From assembly GCF_031457495.1 (NCBI RefSeq), contig NZ_JAVDWM010000001.1, forward strand, positions 558,001-622,000: a stretch of DNA of 64,000 bases, written 5' to 3'. The notes beneath the pieces are model-generated. The model saw only the letters and a program-made list of their open reading frames with translations, was not told the origin of the DNA and did no database searches. Position numbers and translations under genes: made by a program. This DNA comes from Sphingopyxis sp. BE259. GTDB taxonomy: Bacteria > Pseudomonadota > Alphaproteobacteria > Sphingomonadales > Sphingomonadaceae. Of the stretch, positions 31,847 to 40,787 are shown one piece after another (the first letter of the stretch is position 1; each line of letters starts with the position of its first letter).

Positions 31847-33829
31847 ATGCGAGGGACCGTATTCACCCGGCTGCGGCAGGGCAGCAACAGGCTAGCGCGC
31901 GACAAGCGCGGCAACGCCATGTTCCTGACCGCGGCGGCGATCCTGCCGGTCATCGGGCTGCTGGGATCGGGCATCGACATCGGGCGCGCCTATATGGCGC
32001 AGTTGCGCCTGCAACAGGCGTGCGACGCCGGCGTGCTCGCCGGGCGCCGCGCCATGGCCGGCGGCACCTATACTGCGGCGGCGCAGACCGAAGCCACCAA
32101 GATGTTCAACTTCAACTTCGGCGCCACCACCTATGGCAGCAGCGCGGTGACCTTCGCCTCGCAGGCCGACGGCACGTCGAACGTGAAGGGAACCGCCACC
32201 GCCACGCTGCCCACCGCGCTGATGCAGATTTTCAACTATCAGAAATTCGATCTCGCGGTGAATTGCACCGCCAAGCTGGAAATTTCCAACGCCGACGTGA
32301 TGATGGTGCTCGATGTCACCGGGTCGATGGCCCAGACCAACTCGGGCGACTCGGTCAATCGCATTACGGCGCTGAAATCGGCGACGATGGACTTTTTCGA
32401 CACGCTGACCACCGCGGATGTCGGCGATGGCCGCCTGCGGTTCGGGGTCGTGCCATACAGCTCGACCGCCAATGTCGGCAGCATCCTGTACGCCAAGGAT
32501 CCGTCGTGGCTGTCGGACAATGTGTTGCTGCCGTCGCGCACGCCGGTGTTCAAGGTGACCTGGGGCAATGCGACCAGCGAGCAGTCGGAGGAATATTCCG
32601 ACGGCAACACGACCTATGGCAGTTATTCGAACGTCAGCACGGTCAACGGCCAGGACAGCGCCTCCTGCGGCGATCTGGAGCCGCCCGCCGATACGTCGCC
32701 GACTCCCAGCGGTTCGCCCAATTCGAACCAGACCGCGCAATATGTCGACGGCAATGGCAATCGCATCACGACATACGACACCAACCAGACCTATACCTAT
32801 TATAACTATCGTTACCGCTGGTCGAATGACCGGTGCCGTTTGCAGCGCCGCGTTGCGACCTTCACGCGCACCTACACGACGACAGTGACCGAAACGCCGA
32901 CGCAGACGTTCGACAATAAATATACCTATCAGGACCGGTTCTTCGACGTCAGCCAGGCCAAGGGGGGATCGGCGATCGAGACCGACACCGGCGATTCGGG
33001 TGCGACCGTGTCGAACACGTGGGGCGGCTGCGTCATGGAACGCGCAACCGAACCGTTCGCGGCCAACCAGACGGCCCCCGCGGACGCCTATGACATGGAC
33101 GTCGACAGCGCCCCGACCGGCGACGACGATACCAAGTGGAAGGTGCTGATTCCGCAGATCGCCTTTCCGCGGGCGAGCAGCCCGGGCGGCACGCCATCGA
33201 CGACGGGATCGGTCACGGTCAACAGCAGCAGCGTATCGAGCAATAGCAGCACCAACGGCAGTTGGCAGAATTATTCGCGTTACTGGTCGAACGGCTGGGG
33301 TGTGTGTCCGGTCGCGGCGATGAAGCTGACGACGCAGACGGCGGCCGATCGATCGACCTTCAACAGCTATGTCCAGTCGCTCCAGCCGGTCGGCGGTACC
33401 TATCATGACGCGGGCATGGTGTGGGGCGTGCGCCTGCTGTCGCCCGACGGCATGTTTGCCGACGAAAACGCGACGGCCCCGAACAACCGGCCGATCAGCC
33501 GTCACATCGTTTTCATGACCGACGGCGAAATGGCGCCCAATATGGGCAATCTGTCGTTCCAGGGCTATGAGTGGCTGATGAAGCGCGTCGGCGGCACCAG
33601 CGACAGTGCGTTGACGAGCCGTCACAACAACCGCTTCCTGCAGCTCTGCCAGAAGGCGAAGGCAAAGAACATCACCGTGTGGGTGGTGGGCTTTGGCGTG
33701 GCGCTGAACACCGAGCTCAACGCCTGCGCGAGCCCGGGCAAAGCCTATCAGGCGAACAATGCCGCCCAGCTCAACGAAAACTTCCAGGCAATCGCCCGGC
33801 AGATTTCCAAACTGCGGTTGTCGCAATGA
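31847..33829 (+). CDS. TadG-like pilus-assembly protein with von Willebrand A domain
   Basis: A 660-residue protein with an N-terminal TadE/G-type prepilin helix (RDKRGNAMFLTAAAILPVIG, then LLGSGIDIGRAYMAQLRLQQAC), a vWA domain beginning at MMVLDVTGSM (Asp156, MIDAS-like), a Tyr/Thr-rich insertion (TYTYYNYRYRW), and a C-terminal vWA part with IVFMTDGEMAPNMG. TadG-like proteins sit in the periplasm or on the Tad pilus base. RBS AAGAGGGG precedes the ATG. It is the first of three genes joined by ATGA overlaps. No secretion ATPase is encoded nearby. Confidence 0.88.
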   Translation: MRGTVFTRLRQGSNRLARDKRGNAMFLTAAAILPVIGLLGSGIDIGRAYMAQLRLQQACDAGVLAGRRAMAGGTYTAAAQTEATKMFNFNFGATTYGSSAVTFASQADGTSNVKGTATATLPTALMQIFNYQKFDLAVNCTAKLEISNADVMMVLDVTGSMAQTNSGDSVNRITALKSATMDFFDTLTTADVGDGRLRFGVVPYSSTANVGSILYAKDPSWLSDNVLLPSRTPVFKVTWGNATSEQSEEYSDGNTTYGSYSNVSTVNGQDSASCGDLEPPADTSPTPSGSPNSNQTAQYVDGNGNRITTYDTNQTYTYYNYRYRWSNDRCRLQRRVATFTRTYTTTVTETPTQTFDNKYTYQDRFFDVSQAKGGSAIETDTGDSGATVSNTWGGCVMERATEPFAANQTAPADAYDMDVDSAPTGDDDTKWKVLIPQIAFPRASSPGGTPSTTGSVTVNSSSVSSNSSTNGSWQNYSRYWSNGWGVCPVAAMKLTTQTAADRSTFNSYVQSLQPVGGTYHDAGMVWGVRLLSPDGMFADENATAPNNRPISRHIVFMTDGEMAPNMGNLSFQGYEWLMKRVGGTSDSALTSRHNNRFLQLCQKAKAKNITVWVVGFGVALNTELNACASPGKAYQANNAAQLNENFQAIARQISKLRLSQ

Positions 33830-34419
33830 CGCGGCGGCCTTTCCTGCACCGGCTGCGCCGCAACGAACGAGGCAATTCGGTCGTCGAATTTGCGCTGACC
33901 GCGCCATTGTTCCTGATCATCCTGCTCGGCATTCTCGATTTTTCGTGGCAATATTATGCGAAACTCGAGTTGCAGGGGGTGGTCAACGCCGCGGCGCGCG
34001 CCGCGACGCTGGAGGGCAATGCGCTCAGCCAGACAGCGCTCGACAATGAAGTGCGTCGCAAGGTGCTGAACGTCTTTCCCCGCGGCGAAGTCACTTTTGT
34101 GCGCAAGGCGTATGACAGTTACAGCGAAGTGGGCGATCCCGAAGCGTTTACCGATGGCAATGCCAACGGACGCTATGACAGCGGCGAATGTTTCGAGGAC
34201 GTCAACGGCAACAGCAGCTGGGATGCCGATCGCGGCCAGACCGGCAACGGCGGCGCCGAAGACATTGTCCGCTATACCGCTTCGCTGAAGATGACGCGGG
34301 TGATCCCGATCTGGAAATTTCTGGGGCAGTCGGAGGAGAGCACGCTCGTTGCCACCACCGTGCTGCGTAACCAGCCTTATAATGCTGCGACATCGACGAA
34401 ACAGGTGATCTGCTCATGA
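33826..34419 (+). CDS. TadE-like pseudopilin with dockerin-like acidic loops
   Basis: A 197-residue protein. The TadE-type N-terminal segment is RNERGNSVVEFALTAPLFLI followed by a hydrophobic helix (LILLGILDFSWQYYAK). In the mature part, residues about 110-137 read DGNANGRYDSGECFED then VNGNSSWDADRG, two acidic loops like calcium-binding dockerin/EF-hand loops. The ATG overlaps the TadG stop (ATGA). It probably enters the pilus base or outer-membrane complex; calcium binding is an inference. Confidence 0.86.
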   Translation: MTRRPFLHRLRRNERGNSVVEFALTAPLFLIILLGILDFSWQYYAKLELQGVVNAAARAATLEGNALSQTALDNEVRRKVLNVFPRGEVTFVRKAYDSYSEVGDPEAFTDGNANGRYDSGECFEDVNGNSSWDADRGQTGNGGAEDIVRYTASLKMTRVIPIWKFLGQSEESTLVATTVLRNQPYNAATSTKQVICS

Positions 34420-35096
34420 TCGATCTTTTGCAACGGACCCGGGCGCGGGTAGCCCGGCGGGCTCAGGCTGCCGCGCATCTGGCGCGCGATGTCAGCGCGG
34501 TGGTCATGATCGAAGTGGCCTTTTGCGTCCCCATCCTGGCGATGATCGGCTTTGGCGGGATCGAATATGCCAATCTGCTGCTGACCGGGACGCGCGTGAA
34601 CCAGATCGGCCTGGGCGCGGCTGACAATGCCGCGCGTATCGCCTTTGGCAGCAATTTGGCGCAGCCGAGCGTCCGCGAGGTCGACATCAACGAGGTTTTT
34701 GCCGGGGTCGAAGAACAGGCGAAGGGGATGAACTTCAAGGCCAATGGCCGTGTCATCCTGTCAAGCGTCGAACGCAATCCCGACGGCGGGCAGTGGATTC
34801 ACTGGCAGCGCTGTTATGGCGATTTGCCGGTCGCGTCCGCCTATGGCCCGCAAGGCACTGGTGCCACGGGAACCGGCTTTGCCGGGATCGGTGTCAATGC
34901 CTCCGCCGGTACCGCGATCATGCTGGTCGAAGTGACCTATGATTATAAATCGCTGGTCTGGGGCAAATGGTTTCAGACCAAGCGGATGCGGGAAACCGCT
35001 GCCTTCCTCATTCGCGAGGGACGTAATCTGCAGGGCGAAAATAACACCGGGATATTCAACCCGGCGCCGGCGGCGACACCGTCGCTCTGCACTTGA
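34416..35096 (+). CDS. TadE-like pseudopilin
   Basis: A 226-residue protein with a basic N-terminus, then a TadE-like helix (VSAVVMIEVAFCVPILAMIGF, GGIEYANLLLTG) followed by a periplasmic domain containing DINEVFAGVEEQAKG, WIHWQRCYGDLPVASAYGPQ and YKSLVWGKWFQ. ATGA overlap links it with the preceding gene. It is the third member of the minor-pilin operon. Its function within a Tad machine is inferred, since the ATPase and secretin are not in this window. Confidence 0.84.
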   Translation: MIDLLQRTRARVARRAQAAAHLARDVSAVVMIEVAFCVPILAMIGFGGIEYANLLLTGTRVNQIGLGAADNAARIAFGSNLAQPSVREVDINEVFAGVEEQAKGMNFKANGRVILSSVERNPDGGQWIHWQRCYGDLPVASAYGPQGTGATGTGFAGIGVNASAGTAIMLVEVTYDYKSLVWGKWFQTKRMRETAAFLIREGRNLQGENNTGIFNPAPAATPSLCT

Positions 35097-35162
35097 TCAC
35101 GCGGCGCCCCGTTCAATAACCGTTTATCACCGGCGCGGCGGCTGCTAAAGGCGCCGCTGCCG

Positions 35163-36071
35163 ATGACCGCCACCCATCCTCCCGACAGCCAGCTGCGTGG
35201 TTTTGTGGGGCTTTTGCCCGCCGCGGTGCGGCCCTATGCGCTGCTCGCGCGGTTCGACCGCCCAATCGGCTGGTGGCTGTTGTTTTGGCCCTGCGCCTTT
35301 GGCCTTGCCCTGGGCGGCGGGGCGGTCAGCCATTGGCCATTGTTCCTGTGGCTGCTGCTCGGCGCGATCGCGATGCGCGGCGCGGGCTGTGTGTATAACG
35401 ACATCGTCGATCGTGATCTGGACGCCAAGGTCGCGCGCACCGCGTCGCGGCCCGTCGCGAGCGGTGCGGTGTCGGTCCGCAACGCGGCGCTTTGGGCGAT
35501 CCTGCTGGCGCTGGTCGGATTGCTCGTGCTGCTCCAATTGCCGTTGCCCGCGCAGATCGTTGCGCTCGCCAGCCTGATCCTGGTCGCGGGTTATCCGTTC
35601 ATGAAACGCATCACCTGGTGGCCGCAGGCGTGGCTGGGACTGGTGTTCAGCTGGGGCGCGCTGGTCGCCTGGGTGGCGGTCGGCGGCGGCGAGGGGATGG
35701 CGCTGCCATTGCTTTATGCCGGGTGCATTGCGTGGGTGATCGCGTATGACACGATCTATGCGCTTCAGGATATCGAGGATGATATGCTGATCGGTGTGAA
35801 ATCGAGCGCGCGCGCGATGGGCAGCCAAGTGCGCGGCGGGGTTGCGTTTTGCTATATGTTTGCGCTCGCTTGCTGGGGCGGTGCGCTGTGGGCGGTACGT
35901 CCCGATCCGGTGGTGCTGATCGCGCTGCTGCCCGCAGCGCTGCACTTTACCGGTCAGGTCGTGACGCTCGATCCCAAAAATGGCGACGATGCGCTCGCCA
36001 AGTTCCGCAGCAACCGCTTTGCCGGTTTGCTGGTCTTTGCGGCGATGCTGGTGGTCGGGACGGCGCCCTGA
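35163..36071 (+). CDS. ubiA: 4-hydroxybenzoate polyprenyltransferase (UbiA)
   Basis: A 302-residue membrane protein with several helices. The two aspartate-rich prenyl-diphosphate sites are visible: NDIVDRDLDAKVARTASRPVASG and YDTIYALQDIEDDMLIGVKSSA. UbiA attaches the polyprenyl chain to 4-hydroxybenzoate in ubiquinone synthesis, in the inner membrane. The start at 35163 is 66 bases after the Tad-like operon. It ends 5 bases before the convergent PepSY gene stop. Confidence 0.96.
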   Translation: MTATHPPDSQLRGFVGLLPAAVRPYALLARFDRPIGWWLLFWPCAFGLALGGGAVSHWPLFLWLLLGAIAMRGAGCVYNDIVDRDLDAKVARTASRPVASGAVSVRNAALWAILLALVGLLVLLQLPLPAQIVALASLILVAGYPFMKRITWWPQAWLGLVFSWGALVAWVAVGGGEGMALPLLYAGCIAWVIAYDTIYALQDIEDDMLIGVKSSARAMGSQVRGGVAFCYMFALACWGGALWAVRPDPVVLIALLPAALHFTGQVVTLDPKNGDDALAKFRSNRFAGLLVFAAMLVVGTAP

Positions 36072-36076
36072 GCCGC

Positions 36077-36343
36077 TCAGTTGTCGGCGCGGCGGCTGAC
36101 GATCTTGAGCGTTTTCGGGTCGAGTTTCAGATCATATTCGCGGCCATTGGCGGCGCGAGCATCGTCGACTTCCCAGCGGCCATCGTCGAATTCAATTTCT
36201 TCCCAGAAAACATATCCCGCAGACTTCAGAACCTTTTCGATCGCCGCGCGTTCCGACGGCGTCGGCGGACGATCGTTAGCAAGGGCGGGTGCCGTCAAGA
36301 TCAGGCTGGCTGGTAAGGCCAGCGCGAAAAGCAGTTTTGTCAT
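36077..36343 (-). CDS. Small secreted PepSY-domain protein
   Basis: Eighty-eight residues: signal peptide (MTKLLFALALPASLILTAPALA) followed by a PepSY domain (PTPSERAAIEKVLKSAGYVF, FDDGRWEVDDARAANGREYDLKLDP). PepSY domains are thought to modulate proteases or bind metal in the periplasm. It lies alone between ubiA and smc. Confidence 0.85.
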   Translation of the reverse strand: MTKLLFALALPASLILTAPALANDRPPTPSERAAIEKVLKSAGYVFWEEIEFDDGRWEVDDARAANGREYDLKLDPKTLKIVSRRADN

Positions 36344-36404
36344 GGGTATCTCCGCTGGGGTTCGGAAAATTTACGCATGACCGGGCAGCGAGTTCCATGG
36401 TCGG

Positions 36405-39400
36405 CTATTCCGCCGCGAGCAGTTCCTCCGCCGCTCCCAGATCGACCGACACGAGACGGCTGACCCCCTTTTCGATCATGGTGACGCCAAACAGCCGATG
36501 CATGCGCGCCATCGTTACCGCATTGTGGGTGACGATCAGATAGCGGGTGTTGGTTTCGCGCGTCATGCGGTCGAGCAGGTCGCAGAAGCGTTCGATATTG
36601 GCGTCGTCGAGCGGTGCATCGACTTCGTCGAGAACGCAGATCGGCGCGGGGTTGGTCAAGAACAGGCCGAATATCAGCGCGACCGCAGTCAGCGCCTGCT
36701 CGCCGCCAGACAGCAGGGTCAGCGTGCCGAGCCGTTTGCCCGGCGGCTGCGCCATGATCTCCAGCCCCGCCTCCAGCGGATCGTCCGAATCGACGAGTTC
36801 GAGATGCGCCTGACCGCCGTCGAACAGGGTGGTAAACAGCCGCTGGAAATGGCCGTTCACCGTCTCGAACGCCGCGAGCAGGCGGACGCGGCCTTCCCGG
36901 TTCAAATTACCGATCGACCCGCGCAGCCGGTGGACAGCCTGCGTCAGTTCCTCGATCTCGGCGGCGCTTCTTTCGCGTTCGGTGTCGAGTTCGACCAGTT
37001 CGTCGGCGGCGACCAAGTTCACCGGCCCCAGCCGTTCGCGGTCGCCGATCAGCCGGTCGTGCTGCGCCGATTCGGCTCCGGCATCACGGACGCTCTCGCC
37101 GTCGAACCCGGCCTTTTGCGGCAGCAGCGGCGGTGGACATTCGAAGCGTTCGCCCGACAGGCGGCCCATTTCGATCCGCCTGAGCTCGGCATTTTCGGAG
37201 CGCGCGATCGCCCCGGCGCGGGTTTCGCGTGCCGCGGCGACGCGCTCGCGAATGGCATTCAGCGCGGTTTCGGCTTCGCGCAGCGCCGCCTCGGCGGCGC
37301 GCTCCTGTGCTTCGGCCGCGGTGACCTTGTCGCGTAGTGCCGCCTGCTGCGCTTCCGCCTCGCCGCGCTGTTCGGCGAGTTTGGCGGGGACGTCGGCGAG
37401 CTTGGCGGCCTCTGCGGCCAGCGTGTCGGCGCGCTTGTCCATCTCGGTGACGCGGCGTGCGGCCTCGCCCGCGCGGGCTTTCCAGCTTTTGATTTCGGCG
37501 CTCACGACCGCTTGCCGCTCGCTGAGCCCCGCGAGCGCGCGTTCGTGCGCGGTGAGGGCGTCGCGGGCGCTGTTGGCGTCGCTTCGCGCCCGCTCGGCCA
37601 CCTGCTCCTCGGCGTCGAGCGCGGCGCGGGCGATGCTGTCGTCGGGAAGCGCGGTGAGCGCGGCTTCCTGCGTTGCCAGCGCCTCGGCCGCTTCCCTAGC
37701 CGCGTCGGCGATTTCGGCGAGGCGGCGGTCGAACAGCGACGCAGCGTCGCGGTGCCGATCGAGCGCGGCCTGCGCTTGATCGGCGGCGCGCAGCGCGGTG
37801 CGGCGCGTCTCGTCGGCCTGCGCCAGGGCTTTGCGCGCGGTGGCGGCGGCCTCGGTCAGGTCGGCGGCTCTGGCGGCAGCAACGTCGCGGCGGTCGCGCA
37901 GTTCCTGCACCCCCAGTTCGACCTGCGGGCGCTGCGCCGCCAGTGCGTCGACTCGGTTCTGGCGTTGCAGGCGCTCGGTCGCGGTGGCGCCATCGCCGCG
38001 TGCGACAAAGCCGTCCCAGCGGCGCATGATCCCATCGGTGGTGACCAGCCGCTGGCCGACCCGAAGTGGCTGTCCGCTATCGGTATCGGCGACGGCAACC
38101 TGGGCCAAACGGCGGGCAAGGGCAGCGGGTGCCGTGACAAATGCGGCGAGTGGCTGGGAGCTTTCGGGTAACGTGGGGTCGTCCGATAGCAGCTCAGCGC
38201 CGCCCCAGCTTCGCGCGGCATCCGCATCGGTCCCGGCGTCGAGATCGTCACCCAGCGCGGCAGCAAGCGCGGCTTCATAACCCGGCGCGACGCGCAGCCG
38301 ATCGAGGATGCGGTCGTCGTCGCGGCGTCCCGCGGCCAGCGCGCGTTCGAGCGTCGCCGCCTCGCCATCCAGCGCCGCCAGCGCGGTACGCGCTTCGGCA
38401 AGCCCCGCTTCGGCCCCGGCGAGTTCGGCGGCGGTCGCTTCACGATCCGCCTCGGCATTTTGCAGCGCGGTTTCGGCGGCGGCGATGGCGGTTTCGGCGG
38501 CTTCGGTTGCCTGCAAGCTCTCGCTGTGGGTCGCCGCCAGCGCAGCGCTGTCGCCCAGTGCGGCGATGTCGGCATCGACGCGCGCTTTGTCGCTGGCGAT
38601 GCGCCGCACGGCCGCCGCGGCGCTGTCGAGCGCCGACACTGCGATCCGCCGGTCCGCGGCTTCGCTGGCAGCTTTGGCCCGCGCCTGTGCCAGCGCAACT
38701 TCGGCGTCGCGCAGCCGGGCTTGCGCGGCGAGATTGGCTTCGGCGAGTGCCGCCTTGCCCGTGTCATGCCCGGCGATGTCGTGCGTCAGCGTCTTGCTCT
38801 CGGCGTCGAGTGCGGTCAGCGCGCCATGCGCCTCGCGCGCGAGTTCGCCTTCGTGCGCGCGGTCGTCGGCAATGCGCCGCTGCTGCGCCGCCAGATCTTC
38901 GAGGCGTTGACGCGCGGCGCGCTCCTCGCCCTGCAGGCGGACCTGCGTTGCAGTCGCCTCGGCCAGTGCGTCGCGCTGCGCCTGCGCGTCGTGCCGCGCA
39001 GTGGCGACCCGCGTCGCGACCTCGGTCTGGGCGGCGGAGACGGTTTCCAGCTCGTGCTGCGCCGTCTTGACCGCCGCCTCGGCGGCATCGCTGTCGCGGC
39101 GCGCCTGATCGGCGGCGGCAGCAGCATCGCGCCAGCGCGCATAGATCAGCCGTGCCTCGGCAATTCGGATGTCGTCGCTCAGCTTCTTGTATTTCTCGGC
39201 GGCGCGCGCCTGCCGCCGCAGCGCATTGGCGCGCACTTCCATGTCGGCGGTGATTTCGGACAGCCGGGTCAGGTTGGTTTCGGTCGCGCGCAATTTCTGT
39301 TCGGCGTCCTTGCGGCGGACATGCAGTCCGGCAATCCCGGCGGCTTCTTCCAGCATCGCACGGCGGTCGGTTGGCTTGGCTGCGATGACGTTGGCGATCT

Positions 39401-39848
39401 TGCCCTGGCTGACCAGCGCCGGGCTGTGCGCGCCGGTCGCGGCGTCGGCAAAGATCAGCGCGACGTCCTTGGCGCGGACATCGCGGCCGTTGGCGCGGTA
39501 AGCGCTGCCTGCGCCGCGTTCGATCCGCCGGATCACCTCCAGATCGTCGCCGTCCTCGCCGTCCGACAAGCCCGCGACGAGCGCGCCCTCGGTATCGCAA
39601 TGCAGCGCGACCTCGGCAAAGTCGCGCGCCGGGCGCGACGCGGTCCCGGCAAAGATGACATCCTCCATGCCGCCGCCGCGCATCGATTTGGGGCTGGATT
39701 CGCCCATCACCCAACGGATCGCCTCAAGCAGGTTCGACTTGCCGCAGCCATTGGGTCCGACGACGCCGGTTAGTCCGGGCTCGATGCGCAGTTCGGTGGG
39801 TTCGACGAAGGATTTGAAACCGGTCAGGCGCAGGCGTTTTATCTGCAC
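36405..39848 (-). CDS. smc: Chromosome segregation protein SMC
   Basis: A 1147-residue SMC ATPase. Walker A is GPNGCGKSN (31-39), there are long coiled coils flanking a hinge near residue 540-660 (the region with GYEAALAAALGDDLD and the glycine-rich ATERLQRQ boundary), and the C-terminal head has signature LSGGEQALTAVALIFG (1046 on) and Walker B VLDEVDAPLDD (1074 on). Together with ScpAB it organises the chromosome. The start is GTG, placed in a small stem-loop (CTGCAC/GTGCAG). It lies downstream of the two DsbA-like genes in a conserved alphaproteobacterial order. Confidence 0.97.
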   Translation of the reverse strand: MQIKRLRLTGFKSFVEPTELRIEPGLTGVVGPNGCGKSNLLEAIRWVMGESSPKSMRGGGMEDVIFAGTASRPARDFAEVALHCDTEGALVAGLSDGEDGDDLEVIRRIERGAGSAYRANGRDVRAKDVALIFADAATGAHSPALVSQGKIANVIAAKPTDRRAMLEEAAGIAGLHVRRKDAEQKLRATETNLTRLSEITADMEVRANALRRQARAAEKYKKLSDDIRIAEARLIYARWRDAAAAADQARRDSDAAEAAVKTAQHELETVSAAQTEVATRVATARHDAQAQRDALAEATATQVRLQGEERAARQRLEDLAAQQRRIADDRAHEGELAREAHGALTALDAESKTLTHDIAGHDTGKAALAEANLAAQARLRDAEVALAQARAKAASEAADRRIAVSALDSAAAAVRRIASDKARVDADIAALGDSAALAATHSESLQATEAAETAIAAAETALQNAEADREATAAELAGAEAGLAEARTALAALDGEAATLERALAAGRRDDDRILDRLRVAPGYEAALAAALGDDLDAGTDADAARSWGGAELLSDDPTLPESSQPLAAFVTAPAALARRLAQVAVADTDSGQPLRVGQRLVTTDGIMRRWDGFVARGDGATATERLQRQNRVDALAAQRPQVELGVQELRDRRDVAAARAADLTEAAATARKALAQADETRRTALRAADQAQAALDRHRDAASLFDRRLAEIADAAREAAEALATQEAALTALPDDSIARAALDAEEQVAERARSDANSARDALTAHERALAGLSERQAVVSAEIKSWKARAGEAARRVTEMDKRADTLAAEAAKLADVPAKLAEQRGEAEAQQAALRDKVTAAEAQERAAEAALREAETALNAIRERVAAARETRAGAIARSENAELRRIEMGRLSGERFECPPPLLPQKAGFDGESVRDAGAESAQHDRLIGDRERLGPVNLVAADELVELDTERERSAAEIEELTQAVHRLRGSIGNLNREGRVRLLAAFETVNGHFQRLFTTLFDGGQAHLELVDSDDPLEAGLEIMAQPPGKRLGTLTLLSGGEQALTAVALIFGLFLTNPAPICVLDEVDAPLDDANIERFCDLLDRMTRETNTRYLIVTHNAVTMARMHRLFGVTMIEKGVSRLVSVDLGAAEELLAAE

Positions 39849-39962
39849 AGGGCCACCCCGTGCAGGTTATCGAATCGCGGATGTTGCAACGCTGCTGTCA
39901 CATATCCCCCTGCCAGCCGTCATGCCGCGCGGGCGGGGGAGTCGCAAGGCCTCTCATTCCAT

Positions 39963-39984
39963 CGCCCCCGCCTTCGCGGGGGCG
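39963..39984. repeat. Perfect 9-bp stem with CTTC loop
   Basis: CGCCCCCGC-CTTC-GCGGGGGCG sits about 25 bases past the stop of the DsbA-like gene on the minus strand. It lacks a T-run there, so it may be a terminator variant or a short member of a dispersed GC-palindrome family. Confidence 0.45.
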
Positions 39985-40007
39985 ACGGTCTTTCCCTCAA
40001 CCGACGG

Positions 40008-40748
40008 TCAGCGGGCGCCCATCGTGCGCAGGCGGTCGCGCAGCGGGCCCCAGCCGTTAATGCCTTCGGCAACCTGACCGTTGATGACGAAGGATGGCGT
40101 GCTGTTGATTTGATGTTTCTCGACCGCGTTATTGGTGCCCTTTTCGATCGCCGAGACATTGTCGACCTTGCTCAGGCACGCCTGGATCGTCGCGGCGGGA
40201 ACGCCGCGCTGCTGGTAGAATTGATCGATGCCCCAGCCTTTGGCGAGCGCGGTGAACCGTTGTTCGGGGGGCAGCTGCATCGCCGCCTCGATCCCCGGCT
40301 GCGGCTTTTGCGCCCCGGCGATGAACGCTTCATGTTCCAGGAAGGTCGCATCGGCGAGTGGGAAGAAGCGGTCGGGGCCGGTGCATTTGACGATCGCCCC
40401 GGCGATGGCATCGACCGGATGCAGCATGAACGGGGTCAGCTTGTAGGAAACGCGGCCGGTATCGACGAAATCGCGCTTCAGCTCTTCGTGCGAATCCTTG
40501 GTGAACTGGGCGCAGTGGCCGCAGGTGAAGGCACCGAATTCCTCGAGTTTGATCGGCGCATCGGGATTGCCCATCACGACGCCATCGCCGTCGATGCTGA
40601 CGACCTGTGACCAGCTTTTGCCCGCGGGCGCGGCAACCTTGGCCACGGCGGCCTGTTCCTTGGCCGGGTCGTCGGCGCCGCCGCCGCAACCAGCGAGCGC
40701 GAGCGCGCCAAGCGAAGACAAAAGGGCGATACGAAGCGATGCGGTCAT
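40008..40748 (-). CDS. DsbA-like thiol:disulfide lipoprotein (CGHC)
   Basis: A 246-residue protein with a lipobox (ALALAGC, Cys21), and a thioredoxin-like fold whose active site is FTCGHCAQF (Cys76-Cys79). The Cys-Gly-His-Cys motif and the C-terminal STPSFVINGQVAEGINGW with cis-proline match DsbA/DsbG-type oxidoreductases. It is probably anchored to the envelope and forms or shuffles disulfides in periplasmic proteins. It is encoded 40 bases after its paralogue. Confidence 0.9.
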   Translation of the reverse strand: MTASLRIALLSSLGALALAGCGGGADDPAKEQAAVAKVAAPAGKSWSQVVSIDGDGVVMGNPDAPIKLEEFGAFTCGHCAQFTKDSHEELKRDFVDTGRVSYKLTPFMLHPVDAIAGAIVKCTGPDRFFPLADATFLEHEAFIAGAQKPQPGIEAAMQLPPEQRFTALAKGWGIDQFYQQRGVPAATIQACLSKVDNVSAIEKGTNNAVEKHQINSTPSFVINGQVAEGINGWGPLRDRLRTMGAR

Positions 40749-40787
40749 GGTGCGATATTCTCCGAAAAATCAAGTTTGGGGGGGCTT

